Of a stretch of DNA of 64,000 nucleotides, positions 1 to 9,341 are shown one piece after another. The notes under the pieces were generated by a model. It saw only the letters and a list, made by a program, of their open reading frames with translations, ran no database searches and was not told the origin of the DNA. Both the position numbers and the translations under genes were made by a program. Source of the stretch: Hanamia caeni. GTDB taxonomy: Bacteria > Bacteroidota > Bacteroidia > Chitinophagales > Chitinophagaceae. Position 1 is the first letter of the stretch; each line of letters begins with the position of its first letter. The stretch covers positions 124,001 through 188,000 of the forward strand of contig NZ_RJJR01000014.1 of the NCBI RefSeq assembly GCF_003721595.1. Reading direction: 5' to 3'.

Positions 1-188
1 GTACAAATGAAATGGGGAAGGGGAGTGCCCGGTGAGGCAAGCCCTTTTCGGATTTCGAATTTTACACAATTCTCTCCAAGCAGAGCAGCATATTCAGGAA
101 TTAATTTTTTTGAATACAATTCAAAATCAAAAGCCACACTTTCTTCATTTGGATAGAGTACGGTGGCGCAAAATAATGGATGGTTCAT
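1..188 (-). CDS. EthD-domain protein, 3' end outside the window
   Basis: The 62 visible codons from the ATG at 188 give an N-terminus beginning MNHPLFCATVLYPNEESVAF, followed by a segment with KKLIPEYAALLG and KGLASPGTPLPHF. This is the layout of EthD-type small dimeric alpha/beta-barrel proteins: a first beta strand with VLYPN, an F/Y-rich helix start, then the conserved KGLA.G.P loop. The role of such proteins is mostly unknown; some act beside monooxygenases. The C-terminal half lies beyond base 1. It reads in the same direction as the YciI-like gene 93 bp upstream, and both belong to the dimeric ferredoxin-like-fold group, so they may be a small stress or catabolic pair. The call rests on a short piece. 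Confidence 0.65.
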   Translation of the reverse strand, partial: MNHPLFCATVLYPNEESVAFDFELYSKKLIPEYAALLGENCVKFEIRKGLASPGTPLPHFIC

Positions 189-280
189 TTTTATGATTTA
201 TACTAAGACGTTAAATAACTCAATACAGCAAGCATTATGTTTTCGAAAGGGCGCCTTGAATTTAGTTAAATCCTTACGCT

Positions 281-565
281 TCAGGCCAAAAGCATTGGTG
301 ACAATTCATAAGTATGTATTTTAGACAAAATGGCGGGGTCGTTGTTGGCAATATTTTTTGCCTCTTCTTCAGATTCAGAAGCGATGATGGCAATCCCAAA
401 AACGCCGTCTTTATGAAATACAGGCCCATATATCAATGCTTTTTTTGCCGAGGTCAGCCCAGCCCAATAGCCGAAATGCTTTTGCATAATTTCTTGTTCT
501 TCGGCATTTTGATTTAAATGAAAATCCCGTCTTGGCGGAATAAGTTTGTAAAAAAAGTGATTCAT
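281..565 (-). CDS. YciI-like (YCII-related) protein
   Basis: This 94-residue protein has the features of the YCII-related fold: MNHFFYKLIPPRRDF at the start, a central HFGYW..L...KKALIYGPV, and DGVFGIAIIASESEEEAKNIANNDPAIL before a short C-terminal strand. The GP motif after the first helix, and the His of the helix start (MQKHFGYW), match the conserved putative active-site positions of YciI proteins. Function in this family is generally unknown; some members have dehydrochlorinase-like or peroxidase-like activity. The length is normal and the gene looks intact. It lies between the EthD-type gene and the AraC-type regulator on the same strand, with 112 bp to the regulator, so co-regulation is possible but not shown. 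Confidence 0.75.
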   Translation of the reverse strand: MNHFFYKLIPPRRDFHLNQNAEEQEIMQKHFGYWAGLTSAKKALIYGPVFHKDGVFGIAIIASESEEEAKNIANNDPAILSKIHTYELSPMLLA

Positions 566-677
566 TTGTTCTATAATGATGTGTTTGTTTTTTTTAATCG
601 AAACTCAATCAGGATGTATATTGATTAATACAAAGATGCGGTAACGAAACGGACTGGAATTGTATGGATCGGAATTG

Positions 678-1505
678 CTATTTCAGATACGAGATATTTC
701 CAAAAATATTTTTACATCGTCCGAATTTTGATGGAGAATAACCCGTAAATCTTTTGAATTGTTTGATAAAATGGGATTGGTCGTAGTAAGTATGATAATA
801 CGACTTTTCGTCAAAAATCTCACCTGGGTTATTCACGACCGATTGGTACACACATTGAAATTTTACAATAGCGCAAAAAGTTTTTGGACTGATTCCGATT
901 CTTTCTTCAAATTTCCTGTTGATCCACCTGGCACAGTAACCGGTTTTTCTTTCAAGATTTTTTACACTGATGTGGCCATAGTTTTTTTTAATTGTATGAA
1001 TACAATATTCAAATATTTTATCCTCTGCTGATTTATTAAGAAGAGCCAGAAGAAATTGCTGCAGAATTAATACTTTCTCTTCTATCAATGTAGTAGAAGC
1101 AATTAGGCTTTCAATTTCGAAATTGTTATTTCCGAATACTTCACCGGAGTGAAAAATTGAATTTTTTAGTTCCCGAAGGTTGAAATTAAAGAACCGGTAA
1201 GCCGCGTGTGGACTGAATTCTATACCAATGGTGCTAAACGGAAGGTCTTCAACAGTATCCACTACAAAAGGAATGTCATTAATGCCTACAATGGTTAACT
1301 GGTTTGATTTAGAATATTTGTAAAAATTATTTCGTTGCGCAATGAATTCATTTTTGACAGGAATTATCAGCTTTACCATTCCATTGGGCACCACCAGCCT
1401 TAAATCCCTGTCAGGGACTCTGCCAGCAGATTCCAATATCCAAATCTTTTCGATGAGGCCCCGCAGATGGGGATGAATGGCGATATGCCGAAAGCTTATT
1501 TCCAT
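678..1505 (-). CDS. AraC/XylS-family transcriptional regulator
   Basis: A 275-residue DNA-binding regulator. Residues about 1-130 form a sensor-like domain starting MEISFRHIAIHPHLRGLIEKIW, with PNGMVKLIIP, typical of the Bacteroidota AraC proteins with a DUF6597-type N-terminus. Residues about 165-265 form the double helix-turn-helix: ISVKNLERKTGYCARWINRKFEERIGISPKTF for the first and a Y.DQSHFIKQFKRFTGYSPSKF block, the AraC signature, for the second. It lies 164 bp downstream of the last permease gene of the array (P1) and upstream of the YciI and EthD genes on the same strand. Its target is not evident; it could serve the small genes after it or the array. The ligand is unknown. Confidence 0.85.
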   Translation of the reverse strand: MEISFRHIAIHPHLRGLIEKIWILESAGRVPDRDLRLVVPNGMVKLIIPVKNEFIAQRNNFYKYSKSNQLTIVGINDIPFVVDTVEDLPFSTIGIEFSPHAAYRFFNFNLRELKNSIFHSGEVFGNNNFEIESLIASTTLIEEKVLILQQFLLALLNKSAEDKIFEYCIHTIKKNYGHISVKNLERKTGYCARWINRKFEERIGISPKTFCAIVKFQCVYQSVVNNPGEIFDEKSYYHTYYDQSHFIKQFKRFTGYSPSKFGRCKNIFGNISYLK

Positions 1506-1669
1506 TTAACCCGATAATGCTTTTTTGTTAGACTATGAATTTTAATTGATGGATATGAGATATCGCTTATTCTATTTTAGCCGCAATGTTGTATCGTTCA
1601 TTTTGTTTTTTGTGTCAACACCAGTAAAAGAATAAACAGGTAATGTTTTTATTTTGCTAACCCTTAATC

Positions 1670-4048
1670 TTATTCACTTCTTAAACTCGTCACAGGATTT
1701 GCGATTGCTGCTTTGATTGCCTGGAAGCTTACCGTTATTAAAGCGATAAGAATCGCTATAAAACCCGCAATTAAAAATATCCACCAACTGATATGAATCC
1801 TGTAGGCAAAGCCCTCCAGCCATTTTTGAGCTGCGAGCCAGGCTACGGGAAATGCAATCACAAGAGAAATTAAAATGGGTTTTAAAAAATTGGAAGATAG
1901 CAACGCAACAATATTTTTTGATGTAGCGCCTAATACTTTTCGTATGCCGATTTCTTTATTGCGTTGTTCCGCTGTAAACATTGCCAGTCCAAAGAGGCCC
2001 AGGCATGAAATAAAAATTGCTAAAAAAGCAAAATAGTTTGAAAGCTTACTTACCACTTGTTCGCTTTTGTAAAGACTGGCATATTGCAGGTCGGAGAATT
2101 GGTAAGAAAAAGGGAATTCAGGATTTACAGTTTTGCAAATTTTTTCTAAATCAGCTAATGCCTGGCCGGTTTCGCCTGCTTTAATGCGCACCAAAATGGT
2201 GCCCCAGCTCCACCCTTCATCAAGCCGGATAATAAGCGGCTCAATAGGCGTATGAAAAGAATTGAAATGAAAATCTTTAAGCACTCCAATCACAGTCCCC
2301 TTGCGGTTTCCCCACGAAATTTCCTTTCCTGTGGCGACACCGGCAAAGCCTATCTTTTTAACTGCAGTCTCATTTAAAATATAGTGTGCCGAATCATTAA
2401 ATGCCGGAGAAAAATCACGTCCTGCTGCCATTTTCAAGCCTAGGGTTTTTACAAAATCATATCCAACCACTCCATCAGCAAACGAAACATTTACATCAGG
2501 GCCTTTGCCCGGCCATGAGATACTATTGGTGTGATGTTCAATATAAGTGGGCGAATTTCTCATTTTTGAAATATTCAAAATCGCTGTATTGCTTTTTGCT
2601 TCCTGTTTAAATACATCAAATTTCTTAACCAGATTTCCTTCAATTGGGATATAGACAAGATTTTCCCGGTTGTAGCCAAGATTTTTATTTTGCACGTATT
2701 TCATTTGTTCATAAATAACGATGGTTGCAATAATGAGAATGATAGAAAGTGCAAATTGGAATACAACCAGTCCTTTGCGAAAAAAAGCGGTTGCCTGGCT
2801 AAATTGTAACTTTCCTTTTAGTACACGAACAGGATTAAGAGAAGATAGAAAAAATGCAGGATAGCTACCGGCTACCACGCCGGTTATTAATAAAAGACCG
2901 ACAATAGTTGCATAGAAAAAAGGTTGATGAACCGGTAAAACCAGATGTTTGCCTGTAAGATTATTAAATGCAGGTAACAATAATGAAGTGAGCAGGAGAG
3001 CCATAAAAATGGAAATGAAAGAAAACAAAACCGACTCCCCAATAAATTGTCCAATTAATGACGAACGCATCGCACCTACTACTTTTCTTATGCCTATTTC
3101 TTTGGCCCTTTTGGAAGAACGCGCAGTGGCCAGGTTCATAAAATTGATGCAGGCAATCAGTAAAATAAAGATCGCAATAATGGTGAACAGATGAACATAT
3201 TCGATTCGGCCGCCATCAATATAACCATCTTTAAAATTGGAATATAAATATCGTTGACTAAATGGTTGTAAAGCCAGCTCGGTAAGCAATCCTTTATTTT
3301 TTGGTTGATAATTATAAATAAAATCTTTTATTTTGGCTTCCACCTTATTGGCATTTGCATCTTTGCGAAGCTGGATAAAAGTTTGCGGTGCCGTATTCCC
3401 CCAATTATTAACCCAGCTATTTTGTTTTATATAATCTGTCCAGCTTCTTAAAAAATCAAACTGAAGTGAAGAGTTTGCCGGAATATTTTCAAAAACTGCC
3501 GTCACCTTAAGAGATTCTTTATTTTCATACCTAATGGCTTTGCCAATTGCTTTTTCCGGGCTTCCAAAAAAATTATCAGCCATCCTGCGGGAAATGGCAA
3601 TGCCGGAAGGTTCATTTAAAGCTTCTGCTACACTTCCCTGCAGTAAATGAAAACTAAACATGCTAAAAAAATCAGCGCCTGCAAACATGCCCGTCATTTT
3701 ATTAATCTTATCGCCCACTTCAAAAGTGTTTTCTGTGCCGGGGGGACCGGCATAGTCAAAGGCAGTTGCGTACCGTATTTCAGGGATTTGTTTCTTCAAT
3801 TCCTGCGCCAGTAAGCCTTGTGTAGGATAACCTGCGTCAATTTTTCCATCATAAGTCTGGCGTTCATATACCTGGTATAACTCCTTACCGCTTTTATGAA
3901 ATGCATCCACACTGTATTCATCTTTTATCCAAAGAAAAATAAGCAAACTACAGGTAAGCCCCAGCACAAGGCCAAGTATATTAATAACTGAAAATGCTTT
4001 ATTGCGGATGATGTTCCGCCATGCAATTTTAAAATAATTTGGTATCAT
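1670..4048 (-). CDS. P1: orphan FtsX/MacB-type ABC transporter permease
   Basis: Integral inner-membrane permease of 792 residues. The order is: cytoplasmic start MIPNYFKIAWRN, TM1 (about 20-42), periplasmic MacB_PCD-like domain (43-285), an FtsX unit with TM2-TM4 (286-400) holding the cytoplasmic coupling sequence RAKEIGIRKVVG (315-325), TM5 (427-447), a second periplasmic domain (450-675), and a second FtsX unit with QRNKEIGIRKVLGA and three TMs, ending NPVTSLRSE. It is thus a fused duplication of the four-TM MacB layout, like the duplicated orphan permeases of Acidobacteria (ADOP). Such proteins need a separate ATPase and are thought to move or sense substrates at the periplasmic face. The substrate is unknown. 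P6 looks closest (shared NWGN and DG...GGRI.YVHLF ahead of TM2). It is the last gene of the array. Confidence 0.9.
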   Translation of the reverse strand: MIPNYFKIAWRNIIRNKAFSVINILGLVLGLTCSLLIFLWIKDEYSVDAFHKSGKELYQVYERQTYDGKIDAGYPTQGLLAQELKKQIPEIRYATAFDYAGPPGTENTFEVGDKINKMTGMFAGADFFSMFSFHLLQGSVAEALNEPSGIAISRRMADNFFGSPEKAIGKAIRYENKESLKVTAVFENIPANSSLQFDFLRSWTDYIKQNSWVNNWGNTAPQTFIQLRKDANANKVEAKIKDFIYNYQPKNKGLLTELALQPFSQRYLYSNFKDGYIDGGRIEYVHLFTIIAIFILLIACINFMNLATARSSKRAKEIGIRKVVGAMRSSLIGQFIGESVLFSFISIFMALLLTSLLLPAFNNLTGKHLVLPVHQPFFYATIVGLLLITGVVAGSYPAFFLSSLNPVRVLKGKLQFSQATAFFRKGLVVFQFALSIILIIATIVIYEQMKYVQNKNLGYNRENLVYIPIEGNLVKKFDVFKQEAKSNTAILNISKMRNSPTYIEHHTNSISWPGKGPDVNVSFADGVVGYDFVKTLGLKMAAGRDFSPAFNDSAHYILNETAVKKIGFAGVATGKEISWGNRKGTVIGVLKDFHFNSFHTPIEPLIIRLDEGWSWGTILVRIKAGETGQALADLEKICKTVNPEFPFSYQFSDLQYASLYKSEQVVSKLSNYFAFLAIFISCLGLFGLAMFTAEQRNKEIGIRKVLGATSKNIVALLSSNFLKPILISLVIAFPVAWLAAQKWLEGFAYRIHISWWIFLIAGFIAILIALITVSFQAIKAAIANPVTSLRSE

Positions 4049-4192
4049 GGTAATTAATTATTGAATTATTAATTATTAAATTATTGGATCTTCCAGTGAA
4101 CCACAAATAACACAGTTTCTTATTTTTCATTAGCTAATCAGCACATTAGCTAATTAGCACATTTTCACATTTTCGAATTTCACATTATGAAA
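4049..4192 (-). repeat. P2-P1 spacer with array repeats
   Basis: In transcription order the 144 bp hold AGCTAAT-type repeats (4129-4170), the 35-bp element (core 4094-4110, one base shorter than usual) and an AT-rich run of TAATTATTAAATTATTG type next to the P1 start. The run and the TCTTCCAGT join are nearly the same as in the P4-P3 spacer, so these two spacers share a recent origin. The GCGGTC hairpin is absent. Confidence 0.7.
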
Positions 4193-6649
4193 TTATTCAC
4201 TTCTCAAACTTTTCACCGGATTTGCGAGCGCGGCTTTTATCGCCTGGAAGCTAACGGTTGCAAGGGCAATGAATATCGCCGAAATTCCGCCAACAAGAAA
4301 CAGCCACCAACTTACATTGATTCTGTAAGCATAATTTTGTAACCAAAGATGCATGAAATACCATGCAAGGGGTGTTGCAATGGCAAAGGCAATAGCAACT
4401 AATATTACAAACTCCCTGGAGAAAAGATAAACAATGCTGACTGACGTAGCGCCCAAAACTTTTCTTACGCCCACTTCTTTTGTTCTTTGCACAGCCATGA
4501 AGGATGCCAGCCCGTATAATCCAAGACAGCTAAGGAAAACAGCGATGGCTGCAAATATTTTATAGAGTTGCGAAAGCTGTGTTTCCTGCTGGTAAAAGCT
4601 GGCTATCTTATCATTCAAAAAGCGGTATTCATATACATAATCCGGAAAGGTTTGCTGCCAGATTTTCTTAATGGATTGCATGGCGGCGGCCATGTTCGCG
4701 GTGGAAAGCTTTATAGATGCCTGGCGGTACATGGTGCTGTTTGTTGCCATCAGCAAGGGCGCCACCTCATTGCGCAATGACCTGTCGTTAAAATCTTTTA
4801 CTACGCCAACAACAGGGCACGTTATCAAGCCATTCATCATGCTTATTTCCTTACCAATGATATCTTCCGGCTTTGTAATTCCTAAGCTTTTCACGAGAGA
4901 TTCGTTCACCAAAAATTCGCGCGTGGGGCCGGAAGGTTTCAGGTTTCTGCCGGCTATCAATTGCAATTTGAACGTAGAAACATAATCATCGTCAACGAAT
5001 TTGGAAATAGCCTGGAAGTCAGCGTCCTTTAGCGCATGGTTAAATTTAAATGCTGTAAACATGTTGTTATCTTCTATTGGTGAATTGGAATTAAAGCTTA
5101 CTGATTGTATGCCGTTTGATAACAACTGCTGCTTTAAATAATCTGTGAGCGTTGTCCCGGTACTATCAGGCCGGAAAGGAACGTTTACAATCGCCTCTTT
5201 GTCGAAGCCCAATGGACGGTTCATAAAATAATTCATCTGTTTTACAATGACGAGTGTGCCTATAATAAGGCCTTGCGCGATGATGAATTGAAATACTACC
5301 AACCCTCTTCTTAACGAAATTCCTTTGGTTGCCTGTACGGTTATTTTACTTTTTAATGCACTCACAGGATTAAAACGTGATAAAACAATTGAAGGATAGA
5401 AGCCGGCGAGTGCAGTCACAACAATTGTAACACTTAAAAGAAATAAAATTATTGCAGGATTGCGGACTATATTGAATGAAAGCGAAAGCTGTAACACGCG
5501 ATTTATATAGGGCATCGCAAGCAGCGCAATGGTGGCCGCGAATATGACTGCACTCAAAACAATTAAAAAAGTTTCAGTTAAAAATTGAATTCTTAACTGC
5601 AATTTATTGCTTCCCAAAACTTTCCTTACGCCAACCTCTTTCGCGCGGTTAATTGCCTGGGCAGTGGAAAGGTTGATAAAATTTACGCAGGCAATTAACA
5701 GGATGAATGCTGCAATCAGCCACAAAACATTAATCAGTTGACGGCTGATTACCTTATTGCTGAAATCGCCTGTTTGTGTGTCATAATGGATATCAGATAC
5801 AGGTTGCAGAACATAGGTATCATTATTTCCGGTAGGTTGTAGCTGGCGTGTGTACCTGTTTAATTGGGTATTAAAATTGTCAACAGAAATATTTGGCGGC
5901 AACATTACATAGCAACCAAAATCAGGCGCCGTTCCATTCCATCCCGGCTGCTGAAATCCATATTGTGCATCACCCGTGAAATCTGTTCCATAAGCCACCG
6001 CCAATCTTAGCTGAAAGTCAGTATTGGCGGGTATTGAGGCGAGAATGCCGGTTACTTTTAGCGGCGTTGCAGGAAATTGAAAAAGGCCGGCTCCCATGCT
6101 GTAATAGCCTGCTATTTTAATTGTTTTGCCCATCGCCGTTTGCCAATCTCCGAAATATTTTTCTGCTGTTTCTTTTGTAAGTAAAACATTATTGGGATTA
6201 TTAAGCGATGCATAAGAACCAGTAAGAAGCGGAAAATCAAACATCTTAAAAAATGCCGGCGACGTGTAAAATACGCCGCTTTGCTCTTTGAAATTTTTTA
6301 CAGCATTTCCGGCATCGTCCAATACCTGCAACTCGTCATTGTGGCTTGCATACACCGGCGCAACCTGTTCTAACTGGGGAAATGCTGTTTTTAATCGTTC
6401 CGGCATTGCAAAGGGAACATTCCTAGCCAACGAGGTGGTTGCGGAATTTTCGTGGTGCAATTCTGTCAGCACGCGGTAGAGCTGTTTTTTCTTTGGATGA
6501 AAATTATCAAAGCTTGTTTGAAATTGAATGATGATAAAAATCATCGTGCAAACAGCGATGCCAACCGACAGTCCTGCAATGTTGATGATAGTGTAACTTT
6601 TGTTGCGGGATAAGCCCCGGAATGCCGTTTTGAAATAATTTTTAAACAT
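4193..6649 (-). CDS. P2: orphan FtsX/MacB-type ABC transporter permease
   Basis: At 818 residues it is among the longest of the set. It starts MFKNYFKTAFRGLSRNKSYT and ends NPVKSLRSE. The first periplasmic domain carries IQFQTSFDNFHP and AEKYFGDWQTAMGKTIK; the same two blocks recur in P8, and both proteins have GLYGL where most copies have GLFGL in the second FtsX unit, so P2 and P8 form a subfamily although they are six genes apart. Compared with P8, the extra length lies in the first periplasmic domain (a GYYSMGAGLFQFPATPLK insertion region). Coupling sequences RAKEVGVRKVLGS and RTKEVGVRKVLGA are both intact, so the copy looks functional. The ATG start is supported by the family N-terminus. 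Confidence 0.9.
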   Translation of the reverse strand: MFKNYFKTAFRGLSRNKSYTIINIAGLSVGIAVCTMIFIIIQFQTSFDNFHPKKKQLYRVLTELHHENSATTSLARNVPFAMPERLKTAFPQLEQVAPVYASHNDELQVLDDAGNAVKNFKEQSGVFYTSPAFFKMFDFPLLTGSYASLNNPNNVLLTKETAEKYFGDWQTAMGKTIKIAGYYSMGAGLFQFPATPLKVTGILASIPANTDFQLRLAVAYGTDFTGDAQYGFQQPGWNGTAPDFGCYVMLPPNISVDNFNTQLNRYTRQLQPTGNNDTYVLQPVSDIHYDTQTGDFSNKVISRQLINVLWLIAAFILLIACVNFINLSTAQAINRAKEVGVRKVLGSNKLQLRIQFLTETFLIVLSAVIFAATIALLAMPYINRVLQLSLSFNIVRNPAIILFLLSVTIVVTALAGFYPSIVLSRFNPVSALKSKITVQATKGISLRRGLVVFQFIIAQGLIIGTLVIVKQMNYFMNRPLGFDKEAIVNVPFRPDSTGTTLTDYLKQQLLSNGIQSVSFNSNSPIEDNNMFTAFKFNHALKDADFQAISKFVDDDYVSTFKLQLIAGRNLKPSGPTREFLVNESLVKSLGITKPEDIIGKEISMMNGLITCPVVGVVKDFNDRSLRNEVAPLLMATNSTMYRQASIKLSTANMAAAMQSIKKIWQQTFPDYVYEYRFLNDKIASFYQQETQLSQLYKIFAAIAVFLSCLGLYGLASFMAVQRTKEVGVRKVLGATSVSIVYLFSREFVILVAIAFAIATPLAWYFMHLWLQNYAYRINVSWWLFLVGGISAIFIALATVSFQAIKAALANPVKSLRSE

Positions 6650-6744
6650 GATATTTTCTTTTAGACGTAACTGTTATATGATAGTAAGCCAACAAATAAT
6701 TCTAATTTTTGTTTTCTCAATTAGCACATTAGCTAATCAGCACA
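6650..6744 (-). repeat. P3-P2 spacer with array repeats
   Basis: The shortest permease spacer but one (95 bp). It holds AGCTAAT repeats from 6721, the 35-bp element (core 6682-6699) and the leader with the ACTGTTATATGATAG-type sequence (on the plus strand) ahead of P2. No hairpin is present. Confidence 0.7.
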
Positions 6745-9159
6745 TTACTCACTTCTCAAACTCTTCACCGGATTGGCCAGCGCGGCTTTTATCGCCTGGA
6801 AGCTGACCGTTATCAACGCAATAGCTAATACAACTATACCCGCCACAACAAAAATCCACCATGAAATATTGGTGCGGTAGGCAAAGCTTTGCAACCATTT
6901 GTTCATCGCCCACCATGCCACAGGAAATGCAATGACTGATGCAATCAAAACCAATTTTAAAAATTCCTTTGAAAGCATTTGTGTTACCTGGCTTACACTT
7001 GCGCCCAACACTTTCCTGATGCCGATTTCCTTGGTGCGTTGTTCTGCAGTATAGGTTACCAATCCAAATAAACCCAGGCAGGCCACGAGAATAATCAACA
7101 CAGAGAAAATATTTAAGATGTCCGCGGTTTTTTGCTCTGAAGAATATAGTTTATTAAAAAGATCATCCATAAAACTGTAGGTAAATGGTTCACCGGTATT
7201 GTATGAATCCCATTTCTTTTTCATGGTAGCAAGCAGTCCTGCAACATCAGTTGTTTTTATTTTAAAGATCAATCCGCCTTCAGGCTGCAACGTCATGTAT
7301 AAAGGACTGATCGCTTCGTGCAGCGATTTAAAATTGAAATTTTTTACCACACCAATCACACGAAAAGCTGTGTTATTTCCTCTGTCACTATTTTGCCGGA
7401 TCACAGTTTTGCCAACAGCGGTCATATCATTCCATCCTAATGCACGCGCTGCAGTTTCATTCAGAATAATAGCCGTTGAGTCTGTCGCAAAATCCCTGGA
7501 AAAATTTCTGCCATTAATCATCTCCATGCCCAACGTGGAAATATAATTTTCATCCACATGATATTCCACACCATTAACGATTAAATGATCATTTCCCTGC
7601 GGGTAAGCCAGTGCGTTATTATAACTGCTTGGGCCTGCAGGTTTGTAATATGACGCAGTTGCATTTATGATGCGCGGGTCCTGCAGCATTTGTTGCTCAT
7701 ATACTTTCTCATTTTTGCCTAATGCATAAGAATTTGAAATAGTAATAAGCTGGTCTTTGTTGTAGCCAAGGTCTTTATTTTGTATGTACTTCATTTGACG
7801 GTACACTACCAGCGTTCCGATGATTAATACAACTGAAATAAAAAACTGAAACACCACCAAACTACTTCTTAAGCCAAAGCTTTTATGATTGCTTATCAGT
7901 TTTCCTTTTAGTACTGAAATGGGTTTGAAAGAAGACAGATAAAATGCCGGATACATGCCAGCAACAACGCCAACCAATAATCCCAAACCTATAAAAGCAA
8001 GACCAGGCTTTAGATCGACTGTTAAATGTTTTCCGGAAATATTGTTGAATGCAGGCAGAGCCAATTGTACCAGGGCATATGCAATAAGCAATGCAAAAAA
8101 TGTAATGAGAATTGATTCTGATAAAAACTGGCTGACGAGTTGATATTTAGCCGAGCCTGCTACCTTTCTTATGCCCACTTCTTTTGCTCTTTTTGATGCG
8201 CCTGCTGTTGAAAGATTGATGAAGTTTATGCAGGCCACGATAAGCATAAAAATAGCAACCCCTCCAAAAATGTACACATAATTTGTGTTGCCGCCGGGCT
8301 CAAATTCCGTGGTGGTGTATGAATTAAGATGAATGTCTTTTAAAGGTTGCAATGTAAAACCCAGCGAATTCCCTTTTGTTATAAATTCGTTCAAACTCAA
8401 GCCCATTTGCTGCTGTATTTGCGGGCCCATATATTTGGCAACCATTGCAGGAAACCGGGCTTCAATTTTTTTTAAATCTGTGCCGGCATTCAATAAAAGA
8501 TAAGTATGATAACCTCCGGCCAGCCATGTATCCGATTTGGCATCAGCCCAGCTTGTCATCGAGCCGAAGGCATCAAAATGAAAATGTGAATTGGCTGGTA
8601 TATTTTTTATAATGCCGGTTACTTTATACACACGGCTGCTGTCTGTTTTTACCTGGATAATTTTTCCAACCGGATCTTCTTTACCGAAATATTTTTCTGC
8701 AGTTTCCTGTGTAAGCACAAGCCCACCCGGCTGTGCTAAGGCAGTTTTAACATCGCCTTTTATCATTGGCAAAGTGAAGATGCTGAAGAAGTTTGGATCA
8801 ACCAGGGCGAAACGGTCATCTTTAAAAACCGTATTGTTGTAAGTAATTTTTGGTGTTCCAAAGTCAAGGATCCGCGTTGCATCCTGCACTTCGGGAAAAT
8901 CTTTTTTCATCGTTTGTGCAACTGGCGGCATGCTGACACTCTCGTTTATTTTGCCGCCGTTAAGATTTGCCTGAAAAACGACTCTTACGATATTATCCGC
9001 ATTTTTATTAAAGCGATCATAGCTCAATTCGTCGTGCACATACAACATGATCATAAAAAAGGTTGCAATGCCAAGCGATAGGCCAAGAATATTGATGAAA
9101 GAAAAAAGCTTATTCTTTCTGATGTTTCGCAAAGCGGATTTCAAATAATTTTTAAACAT
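6745..9159 (-). CDS. P3: orphan FtsX/MacB-type ABC transporter permease
   Basis: 804 residues, starting MFKNYLKSALRNIRKNKLFS and ending NPVKSLRSE. The first periplasmic domain opens with HDELSYDRFNKNADNIVRVV, a form shared with P5 (DELSFDRYNQNADRIVRVV) and more loosely with P7 and P14. It has KDIPANSHFHFDAFGSM where the mechanically important end of the MacB core domain lies. Both cytoplasmic coupling segments (KRAKEVGIRKVAGS and QRTKEIGIRKVLGA) are kept. The membrane layout matches P1. No stop, frameshift or missing segment is seen. Substrate unknown. Confidence 0.9.
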   Translation of the reverse strand: MFKNYLKSALRNIRKNKLFSFINILGLSLGIATFFMIMLYVHDELSYDRFNKNADNIVRVVFQANLNGGKINESVSMPPVAQTMKKDFPEVQDATRILDFGTPKITYNNTVFKDDRFALVDPNFFSIFTLPMIKGDVKTALAQPGGLVLTQETAEKYFGKEDPVGKIIQVKTDSSRVYKVTGIIKNIPANSHFHFDAFGSMTSWADAKSDTWLAGGYHTYLLLNAGTDLKKIEARFPAMVAKYMGPQIQQQMGLSLNEFITKGNSLGFTLQPLKDIHLNSYTTTEFEPGGNTNYVYIFGGVAIFMLIVACINFINLSTAGASKRAKEVGIRKVAGSAKYQLVSQFLSESILITFFALLIAYALVQLALPAFNNISGKHLTVDLKPGLAFIGLGLLVGVVAGMYPAFYLSSFKPISVLKGKLISNHKSFGLRSSLVVFQFFISVVLIIGTLVVYRQMKYIQNKDLGYNKDQLITISNSYALGKNEKVYEQQMLQDPRIINATASYYKPAGPSSYNNALAYPQGNDHLIVNGVEYHVDENYISTLGMEMINGRNFSRDFATDSTAIILNETAARALGWNDMTAVGKTVIRQNSDRGNNTAFRVIGVVKNFNFKSLHEAISPLYMTLQPEGGLIFKIKTTDVAGLLATMKKKWDSYNTGEPFTYSFMDDLFNKLYSSEQKTADILNIFSVLIILVACLGLFGLVTYTAEQRTKEIGIRKVLGASVSQVTQMLSKEFLKLVLIASVIAFPVAWWAMNKWLQSFAYRTNISWWIFVVAGIVVLAIALITVSFQAIKAALANPVKSLRSE

Positions 9160-9341
9160 AAAATTGATTTAGGGGTTATGATTTTTTGATTTCTGATTAT
9201 CCACTACACGGTTTTGAAATAATTTTTTATCATGAGAAATAATTATTAAATTATTGAATTATTGCCGTCTTCCAGTAAACCAATAAATAACATAGTTTCT
9301 TGTTTTTCATCAGCTAATCAGTACATCAGCTAATTAGCTGA
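9160..9341 (-). repeat. P4-P3 spacer with array repeats
   Basis: 182 bp. AGCTAAT repeats (9309-9344) run into the stop region of P4; the 35-bp element core is at 9273-9290. The part near P3 holds an AT-rich run and a second copy of TTGAAATAATTTTTTATCATGAG-like DNA that resembles the start of a permease gene (plus strand about 9211-9235), as if the spacer had captured the first codons of another copy. Confidence 0.65.
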
